From Metridium senile (lineage: Eukaryota > Cnidaria > Anthozoa > Actiniaria > Metridiidae), in assembly GCA_949775045.1 (NCBI GenBank), contig OX459100.1, positions 12,704,447-12,768,446 of the forward strand: a DNA stretch of 64,000 nt. The letters run 5' to 3'. Position 1 is the stretch's first letter. The number at the start of each line of letters is the position of its first letter. The position numbers and the translations under genes were made by a program. The notes beneath the pieces were generated by a model. That model saw only the letters and a program-made list of their open reading frames with translations. It made no database searches and was not told where the DNA came from. Shown in pieces: positions 1 through 13,662 of the stretch.

Positions 1-3000
1 CAACAGTCATAATTGTTAAAAGAGAACAATTTTATTTTATCGAATTTATCAAAAAAATCAAAAATTTAAAAATTTATCAAAAAATTTAATCTTCGGGTAG
101 TGTTCGGCTAACGTCCGTACAATCTTCGTAACAAATCGTCAATATTTACTTTCATTTGAAGAGCATCCTTCAGCATGTAGGCATTCTGTCTGCGCACGCT
201 CAGAAAAATCCAATTTTGATTTTATTAACCGCTGACATGCGCCTGCACTTCGCAAAAACATAAACAAGCTATCGGCAATGGCGAAATATAACAAGCGTTT
301 TATTTACTTTCCTCTTGTTTATCAGCATTTTTAGTGTGAGCCATAGGTCTCGAACTGGTTGTGTAGTGTGTGGAAAAAAAACCAGTGTGATGTTTTCCAA
401 AATTAGGAGTTTTAGGCAGATTTTCGGACGTGTTTTGGGACAGAAATTACGAAAATAAATTGAATCATGAAGATCACAGAAACCTGCAAACATGTCTCGG
501 AAAAACCTTTCACCACGTTAATACTATTTAAAATGAATTACAAAATTCATGGATTTATTCATTTGCGAAATTTTTGCGAAAATGTTTTTTTTTTTTTAAA
601 TTTATTAGTTGGCAATTATGCAAACAAATAATTATATCTACATCCAGAATGGGTTGGTAACTCAGCACATGCATTGTACTTGACAACACTTGTTCAAGGA
701 AAACTGCACACAAAATCCTTACAGACCTTTCGAATAACCTGCAACATAGCTCTTTTGATTCCTTTATTGGCAATGAAATTTAAAGAAATCAATGGCTGTT
801 ATTGTTAATCAAAACAAAAGACCAGAAAAAATGAATTCACACAAGTTAAGACATTGTACACAATTGTAGTGAGCAGTATTCAAAAATATACAAGCCATAC
901 CAATCAAGTAGACGTATAAAATGCAAGAGCATAATGGGCTAAACATAAATGAATGTCAAAATATAGTCACTTCTTCTTCTTCACATCTAAGCATGCATAC
1001 TCTTAGTGAAACATGCTATGAGCATGCTCAATTGGTTGACTTGTGCCTTTTCCAACCAAGAACATGACCGACAAATAATAAATATTCTTCAGTTTAGTCA
1101 AAATGACAAGTGAGAACAATGATATTTTAACTTGCTTGATTTTATTGAGTTAAAACTAAAGTCAAGAGAAGATTTCAATGCCACATATGACATTGTCTAC
1201 TTGAATACATGACAAACTGTGTTGTTATACAGCCTGGTGATTAGCCATAACAATTTGGTTGTAGAAAAAATGCTTATGAATCTAAAGATTATTTGATAGC
1301 AATAACCCTGGCATTATGTGTGACCTCCACAACCTAAGTACAGTCAATAATTCCTATGATCACTCGACGTATACATATCCACTGACAACAAATTATATAA
1401 TTGAGAATTCCAGCAAAGCCTTGGTGCCACAACCATCCCTCTTGTCTGTTGTTCTAGTAATTGGTCCATTGCATATTTCCCTGAATAGTAGAGAACATAT
1501 AATCAGTTTCTTTCATCCTTTTTATAAATTTATTAATTTCTCTAAAAGCAAATTTGCTGCACTCCCTAAGCCTTGCAGGGCAAGTTTACTTTTAGAGGTT
1601 TTGTATCGAGGCTAGACACAGCTATTGCTAAGTTTGTGAAAGATGTAGTGATATGGCACATTTTTTAATTTACTGGATGACTATAAATGCATGACTATAA
1701 TTGCTTATAGTGTCACTGGAAGAGTCAGTAATTTTAACATAACCTTCAGATCATGGTCATGCAGGATTGCTTGGCTATCCTATAACTGAAATAATTGAAT
1801 TATGGTTATGGTATTAGGTATTATACAGTGTTATATGGGACACAAGTTAGTTTATTACAGCAATTTAGAGCACAATAGTCTATTTGAAACATATAGGTGT
1901 TATATTAAATAGTGTAATTTTTATACTTATATAATTTCATACCAAAACTATATTTTGCATGAACATTACTCTGGTTGAGAGCCATGGTAAATAGAAAAAA
2001 TATATATATACAGTGAAAGAGAATGATTTGTGGTTGCATGGAACAAGAATGTGCAAAAATTAATCTATAAACATTTATGTACAAAAATGATTAAGTGTGA
2101 AAAAACAGTAATTTTGGAAACATAAAACGTCGTCTTCAATCATAAACATTCAACAATGAGTTCGAATGCTCACGTGATCACAAATACATATCGAGACGTT
2201 TTCAAAGTGGTCAATTTGGATTGCCCGTACAAGAGCTGTGCAATTTTTTATGACCAATAAATAACACAAGTTATTCTTTGATTTATTAGCATCAAAATGA
2301 TGACAAAAAGAAAGCTGGGGGACGGTAAAAATTTCAACTTATTTCATGTTTTTTGATTCGAGGTAGTACTGAGTGAATGCAATTTTCAGCGTATAAATGT
2401 CTTCGAGCTAAAAATATGACTGCGTGAATTTAGAAGAGGTGACTAAAAATCAGAAAATAGACAACAATATTTAAACACTTAAGTTACCTTGTGCAATGCA
2501 ATTTGACGATCAATAACTTGACGATCTTCGTAAACCATGGCAGAGAAAAATACTCCTTGTCTGACAAATATGCAAGATAGTTTGGGTGGTCTTCAGTATT
2601 CCTTTAAAACCACATAGCTATGCACTTTTAAGAAGCAAAAAAGCTATACCCCTGCAAAGATAAAGTAAAAAGGTTTGTTATAAAGGCCATTTCCAACGTG
2701 GGGGACGGTAAAAATTTTGAGTAAATTGGTATTGCAAATGAGTGAAAATTGGCCAATCCTCAAATTTCTCGTTTAAACAACAATATATTTTAGATCATCG
2801 GCTTCAAGACAAGACTAGTGTTTGGGCAATTTTAAAACACCATTACATAATTACTCACCTCTAATTGAGATTTCTTCAAAATAATAGCTGGATGTAGGAA
2901 AACGACAACAGCAAAGAAAGTCCTCTCTCGAGGTTTTTGCTTTTTGAGCACATTTTGACGACTTATTTCTATCCAAATAAATACATGATCGCATTGTTGA

Positions 3001-3459
3001 TATCCTGAAGCGCTTGCTCTATGTAAGTAGATTGGATTTCCAATCAAACTCTTCCATCGAAAGCCCTATGGTTCTTAGATCGTTCCATAGAAAACCCAAA
3101 GAACGCTTTCTGCAAACAAAATGGCGACCGCATTCCTTTTCGTTCCATTTACACGAGCATGCGCAGACAAAATGCCCATATGCTGCATCCTTCAACATTC
3201 CATTAAAAAAACGTTTTTTTTTCCGGTTTGAAAATACTTTAAAGCAGGAAAACTTTGATTTAACTATTCATTATTCACAAATTGACAAGATTAATTTATT
3301 CTGCTGTCATTTCTTTGTATTGGATACACGGTCTTTGGATACATTTTTCTGAACCGCACTCGGATGATGAAGTAAGAAATTCTACAAGGAAGTTGTGTGA
3401 AGGTCTTCGTTTCGACGGCCCTTTTCGACTTGATTTTGGCTTGCTTTTAAATATCCACA
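1..3459. other. Non-coding stretch upstream of CYBA
   Basis: I see no convincing gene here. Open frames are short, AT-rich and unlike any protein I recognise. A short direct repeat, gggggacggtaaaaattt, occurs at about 2316 and 2699. The last few hundred bases should contain the CYBA promoter and 5' UTR, but no TATA box or clear initiator can be assigned. Confidence 0.5.
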
Positions 3460-6400
3460 ATGGGGCAGATAGAATGGGCAATGTGGGGAAACGAACAAGG
3501 AGTTATTTCAAGCGTAGGTAAGTCTTATTAAAGCGAACTGAAATCCATTGGAAAATTGTTAAAATCATGAGAACAATGTCATGATTTCCGTTTCACTATA
3601 CAGATTATGTGTTAAGTATTGTAAAGTTTTTTAATGGATTACGTTGCTTATTTTTAGTTATACTTATTGGAGGAATAATTGGAGTATCAGGGATGTTTCA
3701 ATGGTGGGAAATTGGCGCATATGCTCTGTATCCTTGCTTCAATATTAAATTTATTGGTGGTAAAATGATGAAGATGATGATGGTTGTAAATATGGTAATG
3801 GCGATGATCGTTGTTATAATGGTGGCTAGAAATTATTATAAAGCTATTATTTACAATAGTGAAACTGTTGATCATTTGGATAGAAGGAATTTATAAATTA
3901 AGTGATGAAAATATAGCTCTTGCAAATTCTTCTATACAAACTTCATAAACTCTTTTGTATCAAATAGAAAAGTCTCTAAATGAAACCCCTTTCAGAAAAA
4001 AAAATACTTACAGAAACCTACTTTAATACTTATGCAAATCAGATTTTATTTTTAATTGTTAACAGGATTAGATGTAAAGACAGCTATTGTCATTTTATCA
4101 AGTTTGATTAAAGATTAGTAGCATAATCTTAGTTTGATTAAAAACTTAGTGTCATTTTGAATAGCATTTTTTTAAATTAAGTAGCCCCCAGCTGAGCAAA
4201 AACATCCAAACATATCAATGATTATTCCTTGAAATAATCTAAGGTTTCAACTGAAAAAAAAATTAAACTTATAGAATATGTATACGAAATATTGTGGAGA
4301 GCTAGGTGCAGAAAGTACATAAAATTCCTGCCTTGTATTCAGAATTGTTAATCACTATATATTTTCAAAGAAATAACTTGATTTATTTTGTGGGGGTAAG
4401 GTACATAATTTATGTACTATATACAAGATGAGTGGCCAATCTGTATGGGATATACAGTGGCGAGTCGAAGACAAGCCACTGTATATCTCATACAGATCGG
4501 ACACGAATATTGTATAATAATTATGAAACTCCAACATAAGTTCTTTGATATTTTCCTAAAATTGTCAAAATAAAAGTAAATCTGGCCGACAAAATTCAAG
4601 TTAAAACTTATGCAAATCAGGACGAATCTGTATCAGATATACAACATCCGTCACAAACGTGAATTCTTTTGTCAATTGCTCATTAATTATTCATGAATTT
4701 TATAATACTGTTTATTACTTGGTAGTTTACATAATAGCCAGTTGGCTTTTTACAAGTATATGGTCTTGAAACTGAATTTGGATTAATCAGAATCTGAACT
4801 ACCCTTATTTGACCAAACATACATCAATTTATACAAAATCTGATAATCTAATAAATCAGCTTCAACTACAATCTTTGTCAAAAGTAGTTGGCACAAATTT
4901 AGTATTTTATCTCAGAGTGACTACTTCATTTATTTTAGGTATAAGAATTGATAGGTCAACCACATCAGCACCAAACAATAATATCCTTCTCAACATTGCC
5001 AAGGGTTGGTGGAGGAGTAGGAGAATCTCAGCAGTGAAAAAATGACTATTACATTCGTGTTAACCCTTTTGTCAAAGACTGTAGTCACAACAGCATAACT
5101 TGAATCTTGCAGTACTGGGGCCAGTTGTACAAAGCCTGAATAATATGCTATCCAGTGGATAAATAGTCCCTATCCAATGGATAAAACCTATACAAATGCT
5201 ATACACTGGATAATTCTTATCCCTATCCAATGGATAAAACCTATACAAATTCTATACACTGGATAACTCTTATCCCTATCCAATGGATAAAACCTATACA
5301 AATTCTATATACTGGATAACTCTTATCCCTATCCAACGGATAAAACCTATACAAATTCTATATACTGGATAACTCTTATCCCTATCCAATGGATAAAACC
5401 TATACAAATTCTATATACTGGATAACTCTTATCCCTATCCAATGGATAAAACCTATACAAATTCTATATACTGGATAACTCTTATCCCTATCCAATGGAT
5501 AAAACCTATACAAATTCTATACACTGGATAACTCTTATCCCTATCCAATGGATAAAACCTATACAAATTCTATACACTGGATAACTCTTATCCCTATCCA
5601 ATGGATAAAACCTATACAAATTCTATACACTGGATAACTCTTATCCCTATCCAATAGATAAAACCTATACAAATTCTATACACTGGATAACTCTTATCCC
5701 TATCCAATGGATAAAACCTATACAAATTCTATACACTGGATAACTCTTATCCCTATCCAATGGATAAAACCTATACAAATTCTATACACTGGATAACTCT
5801 TATCCCTATCCAATGGATAAAACCTATACAAATTCTATACACTGGATAACTCTTATCCCTATCCAATGGATAAAACCTATACAAATTCTATACACTGGAT
5901 AACTCTTATCCCTATCCAATAGATAAAACCTATACAAATTCTATACACTGGATAACTCTTATCCCTATCCAATGGATAAAACCTATACAAATTCTATACA
6001 CTGGATAACTCTTATCCCTATCCAATGGATAAAACCTATACAAATTCTATATACTGGATAACTCTTATCCCTATCCAATGGATAAAACCTATACAAATTC
6101 TATACACTGGATAATTCTTATCCAGTGGATAACTTTATCCAGGCTTTGACAACTTGCCCCAGATAAATCCCTATCTAACAGATAAAATCTATACAAACTC
6201 TATACACTGGATAACTCTTATCCAATGGATAACTTTTACCCAGTGGATAACTTTATCCAGGCTTCATACAACTGGCCCTGGATTGTAAGACCATCATGGT
6301 TACTCCACCATTCTGCCTTCTCAAGAAAATCAAGTTGTACTTGTTGTGTATATATATGCATGTATGTATATTGAATAAAATAGCAACCTGAGATTAAAGA

Positions 6401-9400
6401 TGAATTTGTTTTTATAAAGTTTTTCCTTGACAATGATTTCAATCAGACCTCTAGGTGCTCTAATATTTCTAATTGAATATCCCAGAGGTAAACGGAAACA
6501 AGGCAAGAAAACTGTAGAAAGAATGTAAGTTATCAATTTATGACATGTTATAGATAGATATGAGTGGAAGACCTTTATGGGCATTTAAAAAGGCAAGCGG
6601 CGAATTCGGACGCAAATATTTTATGTGGCTTATCAAATCCCAACATTCATTTAAAACTCATTTACTATTAATAGTACCTGCACATTTCTAGTAATGACAT
6701 GATCATTTCATTATGATCATGCGCACTGTGTCACTCTTGACATCCCACATTTGAAAGAGGTCTTTCAAGGTACAGTAGGAGGCTGCTAGGAAAGTGAGAT
6801 TGTTTGAAAAACCGGCAAAGGTCGATGATACCATGAGACCTATGCTGGTGTTTGTGCAATCAGCACTATTAACTTTGATACAGATTGGATGTTTTATTCA
6901 TCAGATCTTTATCAAAGTTAATGAAACCGATGTATAAAACATCAATCCTTTATTGGGATTTAAAGGTCTGTACATGTGACCACAATGGACAACCATGATT
7001 AGACAAATAGGTCATGAATTATTCATGAATTTGATAAATATTATTTAAGCAATAGAAGCCAGTTCCTATGACTCTACCGGTGAAATAGAGCAAGCGGGAT
7101 GTTGGGAGAAACACGAGAAAAGTTATAAAATCACGAGCTGAAAGCGAGTGATTTTATAACTTTTTCGAGTGTTTCTAACAACATCCCAAGTGCTCTATTT
7201 CACTGGTAGAGTCATAGGAACTGGCTTCTATTGCTTTTATAATATAGCAATGCAGGTTTTCCCGTAAAAACTTAGTTATATTTGCTGATTAAAATTGTAA
7301 TTCTCAAAACTAACACCAGTGCCCAATGAACCAATCACAATCAGTGTACTATTGAGCAATCTTGACCAAAAGGGACCAAGGCCGACCAAGGTGCTGTTCA
7401 GTTTCTTCCCGGGTTTTTTTTGCTAGCTAAAAAGAAGGAATTTTACTCAAAAAACCGTTAAAATATAGCTTTGGATGACTTCTGTGCCTAAAAACAAAAA
7501 CCTTTAGCTGAACTCTTGCATGAGACTGACATATATACAGCAATTCAAGCGAATTTGAACTTTATTTGAGTGGTGAAAGCCGAGCCGACTGACAGCAATT
7601 TATTCACTGAGAGTACTAAGAAAAAAAAACAGTTTGAACAAGACAAGCTTGTTGTGTACAACGTTTTCAAGTTAAAAAGAGCAAAGACCACATCTACAAG
7701 ATTGCTTAGGCTGCTGAAAGTATGTATTTATTTACTTTTAATCAAACGTTTGCAGGTTTAAAGTTGATCACTTTCTGTTTTCATTTTGACGAGACAATTG
7801 AAAAATAATTGTAAATCTGCCTTTTTGTCTTTGTTCACATATTTGCGTGTTTTCAAACGTGGTTTATTTATAATAATAAAAAAAACAAGAAAACACATTT
7901 ATCATTCTGTACTTGATTGTGTGTTTGTTTGTTTTTATAGAACAAAATATAATATTTTGCCGTCGATAAATTCAACATGTATTTGTTCAAGATTAATCAA
8001 GTTCAGTTGCAAAAAAATCTCACTTCTTCACTATGAAATTATCTTAAAAATTATCTTCATATTTCAAGGATAAACTGAAGTAAAAATTATTGCCACTTTG
8101 AAACGCTGTTTTTGTTTTTGTTTGCTTTGATCAAATTCAACGTTTGACTTCCAACTTTACAGTTTGTCAAAAGGCGGCGTATTTTCAAAACCATGTCTAT
8201 GATTTTTGTCGCGTTTGCATGTCATTGCACCGTAGGCTTTAGGGTTTTATAGGTTAACAGAAAGGTCATAAGATGGAAAGTCTTTTTACATTTTAATAAC
8301 CGTTTTTAGTAAATGTAGTAGCTTACAGAAAGAGTCTAGCTTATTAAAATTGTGAGCTGTCAATCAAAAACCATGTCTCTACCGGTGAAATAGAGCATAG
8401 CTTTTTTGAGTGAATCCACCAATCAGAGCTTACGTACTATCTAAGCTATATTATAATAAGTAATAGAATGAAATTTGTAACATCGTCAAAAAATGTTAAC
8501 ATTACTTTACTGACATTTCAAGCTTTAGCCATTTGTCAGAGTATCAATTTATGGATAGTATCAATTTATGGATGTCCAAATATAACCAAAATTCTGAAAG
8601 TGAGATCAAGGCCTGGCTTCAACATTTGCAATGTTGAAACTGTTTGCCACCCCATTTCAACACGGTTGAAACCATTTGCCTCCCTACATTCAACATCATT
8701 CAATACCCACTCTACAACATTCAACAAAATTGAACTCGTGTTGAAGCAAATGTTGAAACTATTTGCCTGGACCTTCAGCCACACTGCTGAAACCTCCTGC
8801 TTTGTTTGAGGTGTGATCAGTTTCAATGACAGAGTGGAAAAGCATTCTTATGTTTTTTGATACATGTAATAGATTTTTGATCTGACTTCTCAGTTTCACT
8901 ATGATTTATATATTTTTGAATCTCCTGATGTCCAAACATAACAAATTTATACAGTGTCTTGATCAGTGTGTGATCAAGTATCAAGACCATCCTATGCATG
9001 TGACTATAAAAAAAAGACAAGTTGCTATTGGTCCCTGAGATAATGAATTATTATTAATGAGTTTGTTTTCTGCAGGTATCAAAGAGGTTTGACTCATTTT
9101 GTAAAGGCTCTTGGTGTTGTTGGAAGAAATTATTACATACGCTTCGTCTTTTATCTATTGTAAGTATTTTTAACAGCAATGGTTGTTTATTATGTATATT
9201 TATTTGTGTGGTTGTAGTATGATGATTATGATGGTAATGGATGATGATAGAGCAGTTTTCGTACGAGTGGGAAACTGACCGTACCGTAGCCGTAACCGTA
9301 CCGTAAGTTCTATAAAAACATTGGAAAATTCTACAGTAACAGTAACGTAACTGTGCGGTAAATATTACGGCCAGTTTCCCACTCATACGAAAACCGCTCT

Positions 9401-10045
9401 AATGATGATGCTGATGAAGTTGTTTATGATGGCGATGAAGATGATAAAAATGATTATGATTATGATAGTGATGATTATGATGTTGATGTATGATGATGAT
9501 AAAGATGATGACGATGATAAAGATGATGATGCATGATATGGTGATGATCATGATGATGAGCCATAGTGATGGTGATGATAGTTGAAGATAAATGTGATGA
9601 TGTTAATGGTGTGGTGATAATAATGATAGATGATTATGAATAAAGTGATAAAGATGATGATAATTACAATGATAATAATTATAGTTATGATGATATCAAA
9701 TAAATATTAATAAAAAATAAAAATAAAATGAATAAATAAATAATATTAATAATAAAATTATAAAATAAAGTATTATTATTATATTGCCCATTCCATAGGT
9801 CATGTGTACCCTGCGCCTTCTTTCTTCCCACAATCCTTGGCGCCTTCAGTCTATTCTTTACAAGTATTATCTACCTCCGTGCTGCCATCTCCGGTGAAAC
9901 CTGGAAGCCTTGTCTTGAACCAAGAGGCAACAATCAAGCTAGTAACAATAACCCTAGCCAACCCCCCACAGTACCACCCCCCAGGAACCCACGTAGTCAA
10001 AGCATTGATAACTTAGCTTTCAGAGATTCTACTAATCAGATATAG
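3460..10045 (+). CDS. CYBA: Cytochrome b-245 light chain (p22phox)
   Basis: p22phox is the membrane partner that stabilises NADPH-oxidase (NOX) catalytic subunits and docks cytosolic activators, supporting superoxide production. Five exons join in frame: 3460-3517, 3658-3727, 6447-6524, 9076-9159 and 9799-10045, giving 178 aa against about 195 in human. The start MGQIEWAMWGNEQ is nearly identical to the human N-terminus and fixes the initiator. Hydrophobic segments lie at about residues 14-31 and 39-53, followed by the family signature EYPRGKRKQG (53-62). RNYYIR (86-91) precedes two more hydrophobic stretches. The tail carries a proline-rich SH3-binding motif, PSQPPTVPPPRNP (149-161), matching the site bound by organiser subunits in vertebrates. 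Donors are GTAAGT except intron 2 (GTATCC). The exon 2-3 junction was chosen because it restores the exact human spacing between GAY and EYPRG. Intron 2 (2.7 kb) and intron 3 (2.5 kb) are repeat-rich. Identification is by recognition, not database search. Confidence 0.93.
4412..4705. mobile_element. Diverged foldback element, copy 1 (CYBA intron 2)
   Basis: A palindromic head (ctgtatgggatatacagtgg paired with ccactgtatatctcatacag) is followed by gttaaaacttatgcaaatca and ends in tcattaattattcatgaatt. The same order of modules, more intact, occurs at 17707-18006 and inverted at 53270-53545. This is the oldest-looking copy. Confidence 0.55.
5145..6130. repeat. 53-bp satellite array (CYBA intron 2)
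   Basis: About 18 head-to-tail copies of a 53-bp unit containing ccaatggataaaacctatac and actggataactcttatccct. Copies differ mainly at caca/tata in the middle and at single sites such as aatggat/aatagat, so homogenisation looks recent. Partial diverged units continue to about 6260. Each unit pairs TATCC with GGATA, so it is internally palindromic. It lies wholly in intron 2. Confidence 0.95.
7049..7234. mobile_element. Hairpin MITE (CYBA intron 3)
   Basis: Near-complete inverted repeat of 186 bp: the left end gcaatagaagccagttccta pairs with taggaactggcttctattgc, and the arms continue through the 'gtgaaatagagc' block to a loop near 7140. A half copy with the same 'accggtgaaatagagc' block occurs at about 8380. 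It has no coding capacity. Confidence 0.85.
9249..9400. mobile_element. Short TIR element (CYBA intron 4)
   Basis: The terminal inverted repeat starts agagcagttttcgtacgagt and ends actcatacgaaaaccgctct, extending inward through gggaaactg/cagtttccc. It sits in GAT-rich DNA, which makes the target duplication ambiguous. The interior is rich in ccgtaaccgtaccgta permutations. Confidence 0.8.
9401..9780. repeat. Imperfect (GAT)n / (AAT)n simple repeat
   Basis: Low-complexity GATGAT and AATAAT tracts fill most of CYBA intron 4 up to the polypyrimidine-poor acceptor of the last exon. Confidence 0.85.
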
Positions 10046-10130
10046 TTGCTATAAGTCCTAAACCAAAGTAGCTTAGCCAATAAGATTGCAGGATTTGTGA
10101 TATAAAACAAGTTGGTGAACACTAATGCTA

Positions 10131-10364
10131 CAATCATGTGCAAAATTGTTGGGACATTGTCACATTTTTATGAGCGTTTTGTTTGAGTTTAAAAAAATAT
10201 ACAAAATGTATCAATTTGATTTGCAAACCCCCTTCCTCCCTGAGCAATGTTGATTGGTCTTTCAAATGACAACCGTTTCACATTCCCAAAACTCAACATT
10301 GATATGGGAGAGGGGGAAACTTGTAAAAACCAGATAATATCCCAAGGTATTTTGTACATGATAG
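10131..10364. mobile_element. TA-flanked MITE, copy A
   Basis: A 234-bp element that begins caatcatgtgcaaaattgtt and ends with a slightly decayed inverted copy, flanked by TA on both sides. Its interior matches the element at 14468-14731 over most of its length, including gcaatgttgattggtctttc and ccagataatatcccaaggta. It lies in the CYBA 3' region. TA duplication suggests a Tc1/mariner-type transposase acted in trans. Confidence 0.85.
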
Positions 10365-11109
10365 TAGCTACCTGTATTTACTTTAATAACTAAGAACTTT
10401 TTCATGCTTCTATAATTGCTTTAATTGATTACTATTCATGACGATCATCATCATACACACTTTCATAACCACAGATTAGATGAATATATATCTATATATT
10501 TTGAATTTAATATTCTTGACATTGTATATTCTTCTGTGCAGTGCCGAGAAAATGAAAATCACTCTACCAGAAAGTAAAACTTTCATCGGTAAATTATCTC
10601 CCTCCTTTCCTTGTTTTCTGTGTGTCTTACTCATCCATTACATCACATTACTCTTGTGTTTTCCTGTAAAAGTGAAGTTATTTCTTTCTTTTAAGAATAA
10701 TGAGTAATGGAGGCTTGCATTTACTGGGGCATTTGTGATCTGAATAGAATGGAAGTGAAATTCCGAGGAAAAATTAACATTGCTTAAATCACAATATGTG
10801 ATTTGACTAGCTACTAGCTAGAGAAATACGCTGTATATTTTTGATAAAATAAATGAGTAAAAGTGCATAAAATGCACAACTTTATTTTTGTACATCAAAC
10901 AAGATATTGTTTGCTTCGAGACTTGCATTTTTGTACTTAACTGGAGCTATAAATACATAAATGTAAATCATTTTATAAAATCAATAAATAAAATCATTTT
11001 CTGTGCTTTTTTCGTTTTGTGTTTTTGTCTATCTCTTAGGGGCTAAAAATCTTTTTAAAGGACTTGATACCTGATACTTTTACCTAGAGTACCCCCTCCC
11101 CCTGGAAAA
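10365..11109. other. CYBA downstream region
   Basis: AT-rich DNA after the CYBA stop and MITE copy A. Candidate poly(A) signals (aataaa) occur near 10853 and 10983. I see no exon or other feature. Confidence 0.4.
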
Positions 11110-11119
11110 TTATCTTAAT

Positions 11120-12411
11120 TTATGATCAGTATCAATATAATTATTATTATCATCATTAATATTATTATTATCATCATTAATATTATTATTATCATCATTA
11201 ATATTATTATTATCATCATTAATATTATTATTATCATCATTAATATTATTATTATTATCATTAATATTATTATTATTATCATTAATATTATTATTATCAT
11301 CATTAATATTATTATTATCATCATTAATATTATTATTATCATCATTAATATTATTATTATCATCATCAATATTATTATTATCATCATTAATATTATTATT
11401 ATCATCATTAATATTATTATTATCATCATTAATATTATTATTATCATCATTAATATTATTATTATCATCATTAATATTATTATTATCATCATTAATATTA
11501 TTATTATCATCATTAATATTATTATTATCATCATTAATATTATTATTATCATCATTAATATTATTATTATCATCATTAATATTATTATTATCATCATTAA
11601 TATTATTATTATCATCATTAATATTATTATTATTATCATTAATATTATTATTATCATCATTAATATTATTATTATCATCATTAATATTATTATTATCATC
11701 ATTAATATTATTATAATCATCATTAATAATATTATTATTATCATCATTAATATTATTATAATCATCATTAATAATATTATTATTATCATCATTAATATTA
11801 TTATTATCATCATTAATATTATTATTATCATCATTAATATTATTATTATCATCATTAATATTATTATTATCATCATTAATATTATTATTATCATCATTAA
11901 TATTATTATTATCATCATTAATATTATTATTATCATCATTAATATTATTATTATCATCATTAATATTATTATTATCATCATTAATATTATTATTATCATC
12001 ATTAATATTATTATTATCATCATTAATATTATTATTATCATCATTAATATTATTATTATCATCATTAATATTATTATTATCATCATTAATATTATTATTA
12101 TCATCATTAATATTATTATTATCATCATTAATATTATTATTATCATCATTAATATTATTATTATCATCATTAATATTATTATTATCATCATTAATATTAT
12201 TATTATCATCATTAATATTATTATTATCATCATTAATATTATTATTATCATCATTAATATTATTATTATTATCATTAATATTATTATTATCATCATTAAT
12301 ATTATTATTATCATCATTAATATTATTATAATCATCATTAATATTATTATAATCATCATTAATATTATTATTATCATCATCAATATTATTATTATTATCA
12401 TCATCAATAGT
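11120..12411. repeat. 21-bp minisatellite, ~60 copies
   Basis: Head-to-tail array of attattattatcatcattaa-type 21-bp units, with rare single-base variants (tcatta/ttatta, attataatc). The unit is a multiple of three and lacks stops in several frames, so long open frames run on both strands: an Asn/Asp/Ile seven-residue repeat on the minus strand, and Ile- or Met/Ile-rich repeats in other frames. These are a by-product of the repeat, not genes. Confidence 0.95.
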
Positions 12412-12638
12412 GATGGTATTCAAAATATGGTTGTGCGTTGGTTTCATTTCACTTTGTCAACACAGTGAGCAGGGGCGGATTTAGGAGGGTGTCCCCCCAC
12501 TGGGCACCTACTAACACTTTAAGGCCCTTCCATTCGGACACCCCCCTGACAAATTTCTGGATCCACCCCTGATGAGAAATATTTTAATTTCGAGCTTTTG
12601 ATTAACTGACCCATCTTCAGCTAGGTAAACATGGTAAA

Positions 12639-13055
12639 GGATGTCAACAATGACACAAATGATATTTAGATCTGCTTATATAACTACCACAAACTAATGA
12701 ATTAAATTTGTCAAGATAACCGTGTTAACCCATCGTCAGGGAAAGGATGTCAACAATGACACAATTGATATTTAGATCTGCCTATATAACTACCACAAAC
12801 TAATGAATTAAATTTGTCAAGATAACCGTCTTAACCCATCGTCAGGGAAAGGATGTCAACAATGACACAATTGATATTTGAATATGCTTATATAACTACA
12901 ACAAACTAATAAATCAAATTTGTCAAGATAACTGTGTTTTGGTCCATCGTCAGGGAAACGGATGTCAACAATGACACAATTGATATTTAGATCTGCTTAT
13001 ATAACTAAGACAAACTAATGAATTAAATTTGTCAAGATAACCGTGTTAACGAAGC
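12639..13055. repeat. 106-bp tandem repeat, 4 copies
   Basis: Four units of about 106 bp start at about 12639, 12745, 12851 and 12960, each with ggatgtcaacaatgacacaa and ending gataaccgtgttaacccatc. Confidence 0.9.
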
Positions 13056-13084
13056 GTATTTCATTCTGAAGAGTATTAGTATGA

Positions 13085-13460
13085 TGATCATTGATTGCTC
13101 GTTATCATCATCATCTTTATCATCATCATTGCCTTTAAATTGATGCAAGGGCTCAAATCAGTTTCCTATCATGCGTTCTTTGATAAGTGCAGGCACCCAT
13201 GTATAGATATTGCTTTAATATTATCAGCTTTAATATTATCATTCATTGCTCATTATCAAAATCATCATCTTTATCATCATCATTGCCTTTAAGTTAATGC
13301 AAGGGCTCAAATCAGTTTCCCATCATGCGTTCTTTGATAAGTGGCACCCATGTATAGATATTGCTTTAATATAAACAGCTGATCAGCTTTAATATTATCA
13401 TTGATTGCTCATTATCATCATCATCTTTATCATCATCATCATTGCTTTTAAAATAATGCA
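13085..13460. repeat. ~155-bp tandem repeat, 2.4 copies
   Basis: Units contain a TCATCATC stretch followed by aagggctcaaatcagtttcc and cacccatgtatagatattgc. Copies start near 13085, 13240 and 13398; the third is truncated. The array directly abuts the 106-bp array. Confidence 0.85.
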
Positions 13461-13662
13461 AGGGCTCTGTTTTTAATGCTTTTTTCGATAAAATGATCTT
13501 TATCAGATATAAAGGTCCATGCATGTGACCAAATAGGCTAATCTAATTGGTCTAATAGCTCATTAATTATGTATGAGTTTTTGAAAGTTCGTTTTTAAAA
13601 CCTCCGCCGATCACCCCTACCACTAAAGGGAGTACCCCACCGCGGGGGGTACTATTGCTTTC

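Noticed and set aside
7570..8073. Lys- and Phe-rich plus-strand frames in CYBA intron 3
   Set aside because: No homology, no splice support, and composition follows the AT-rich background.
11110..12468. Three long open frames (430-448 codons) of Asn/Asp/Ile or Met/Ile repeats
   Set aside because: They are frame readings of the 21-bp minisatellite and occur on both strands.
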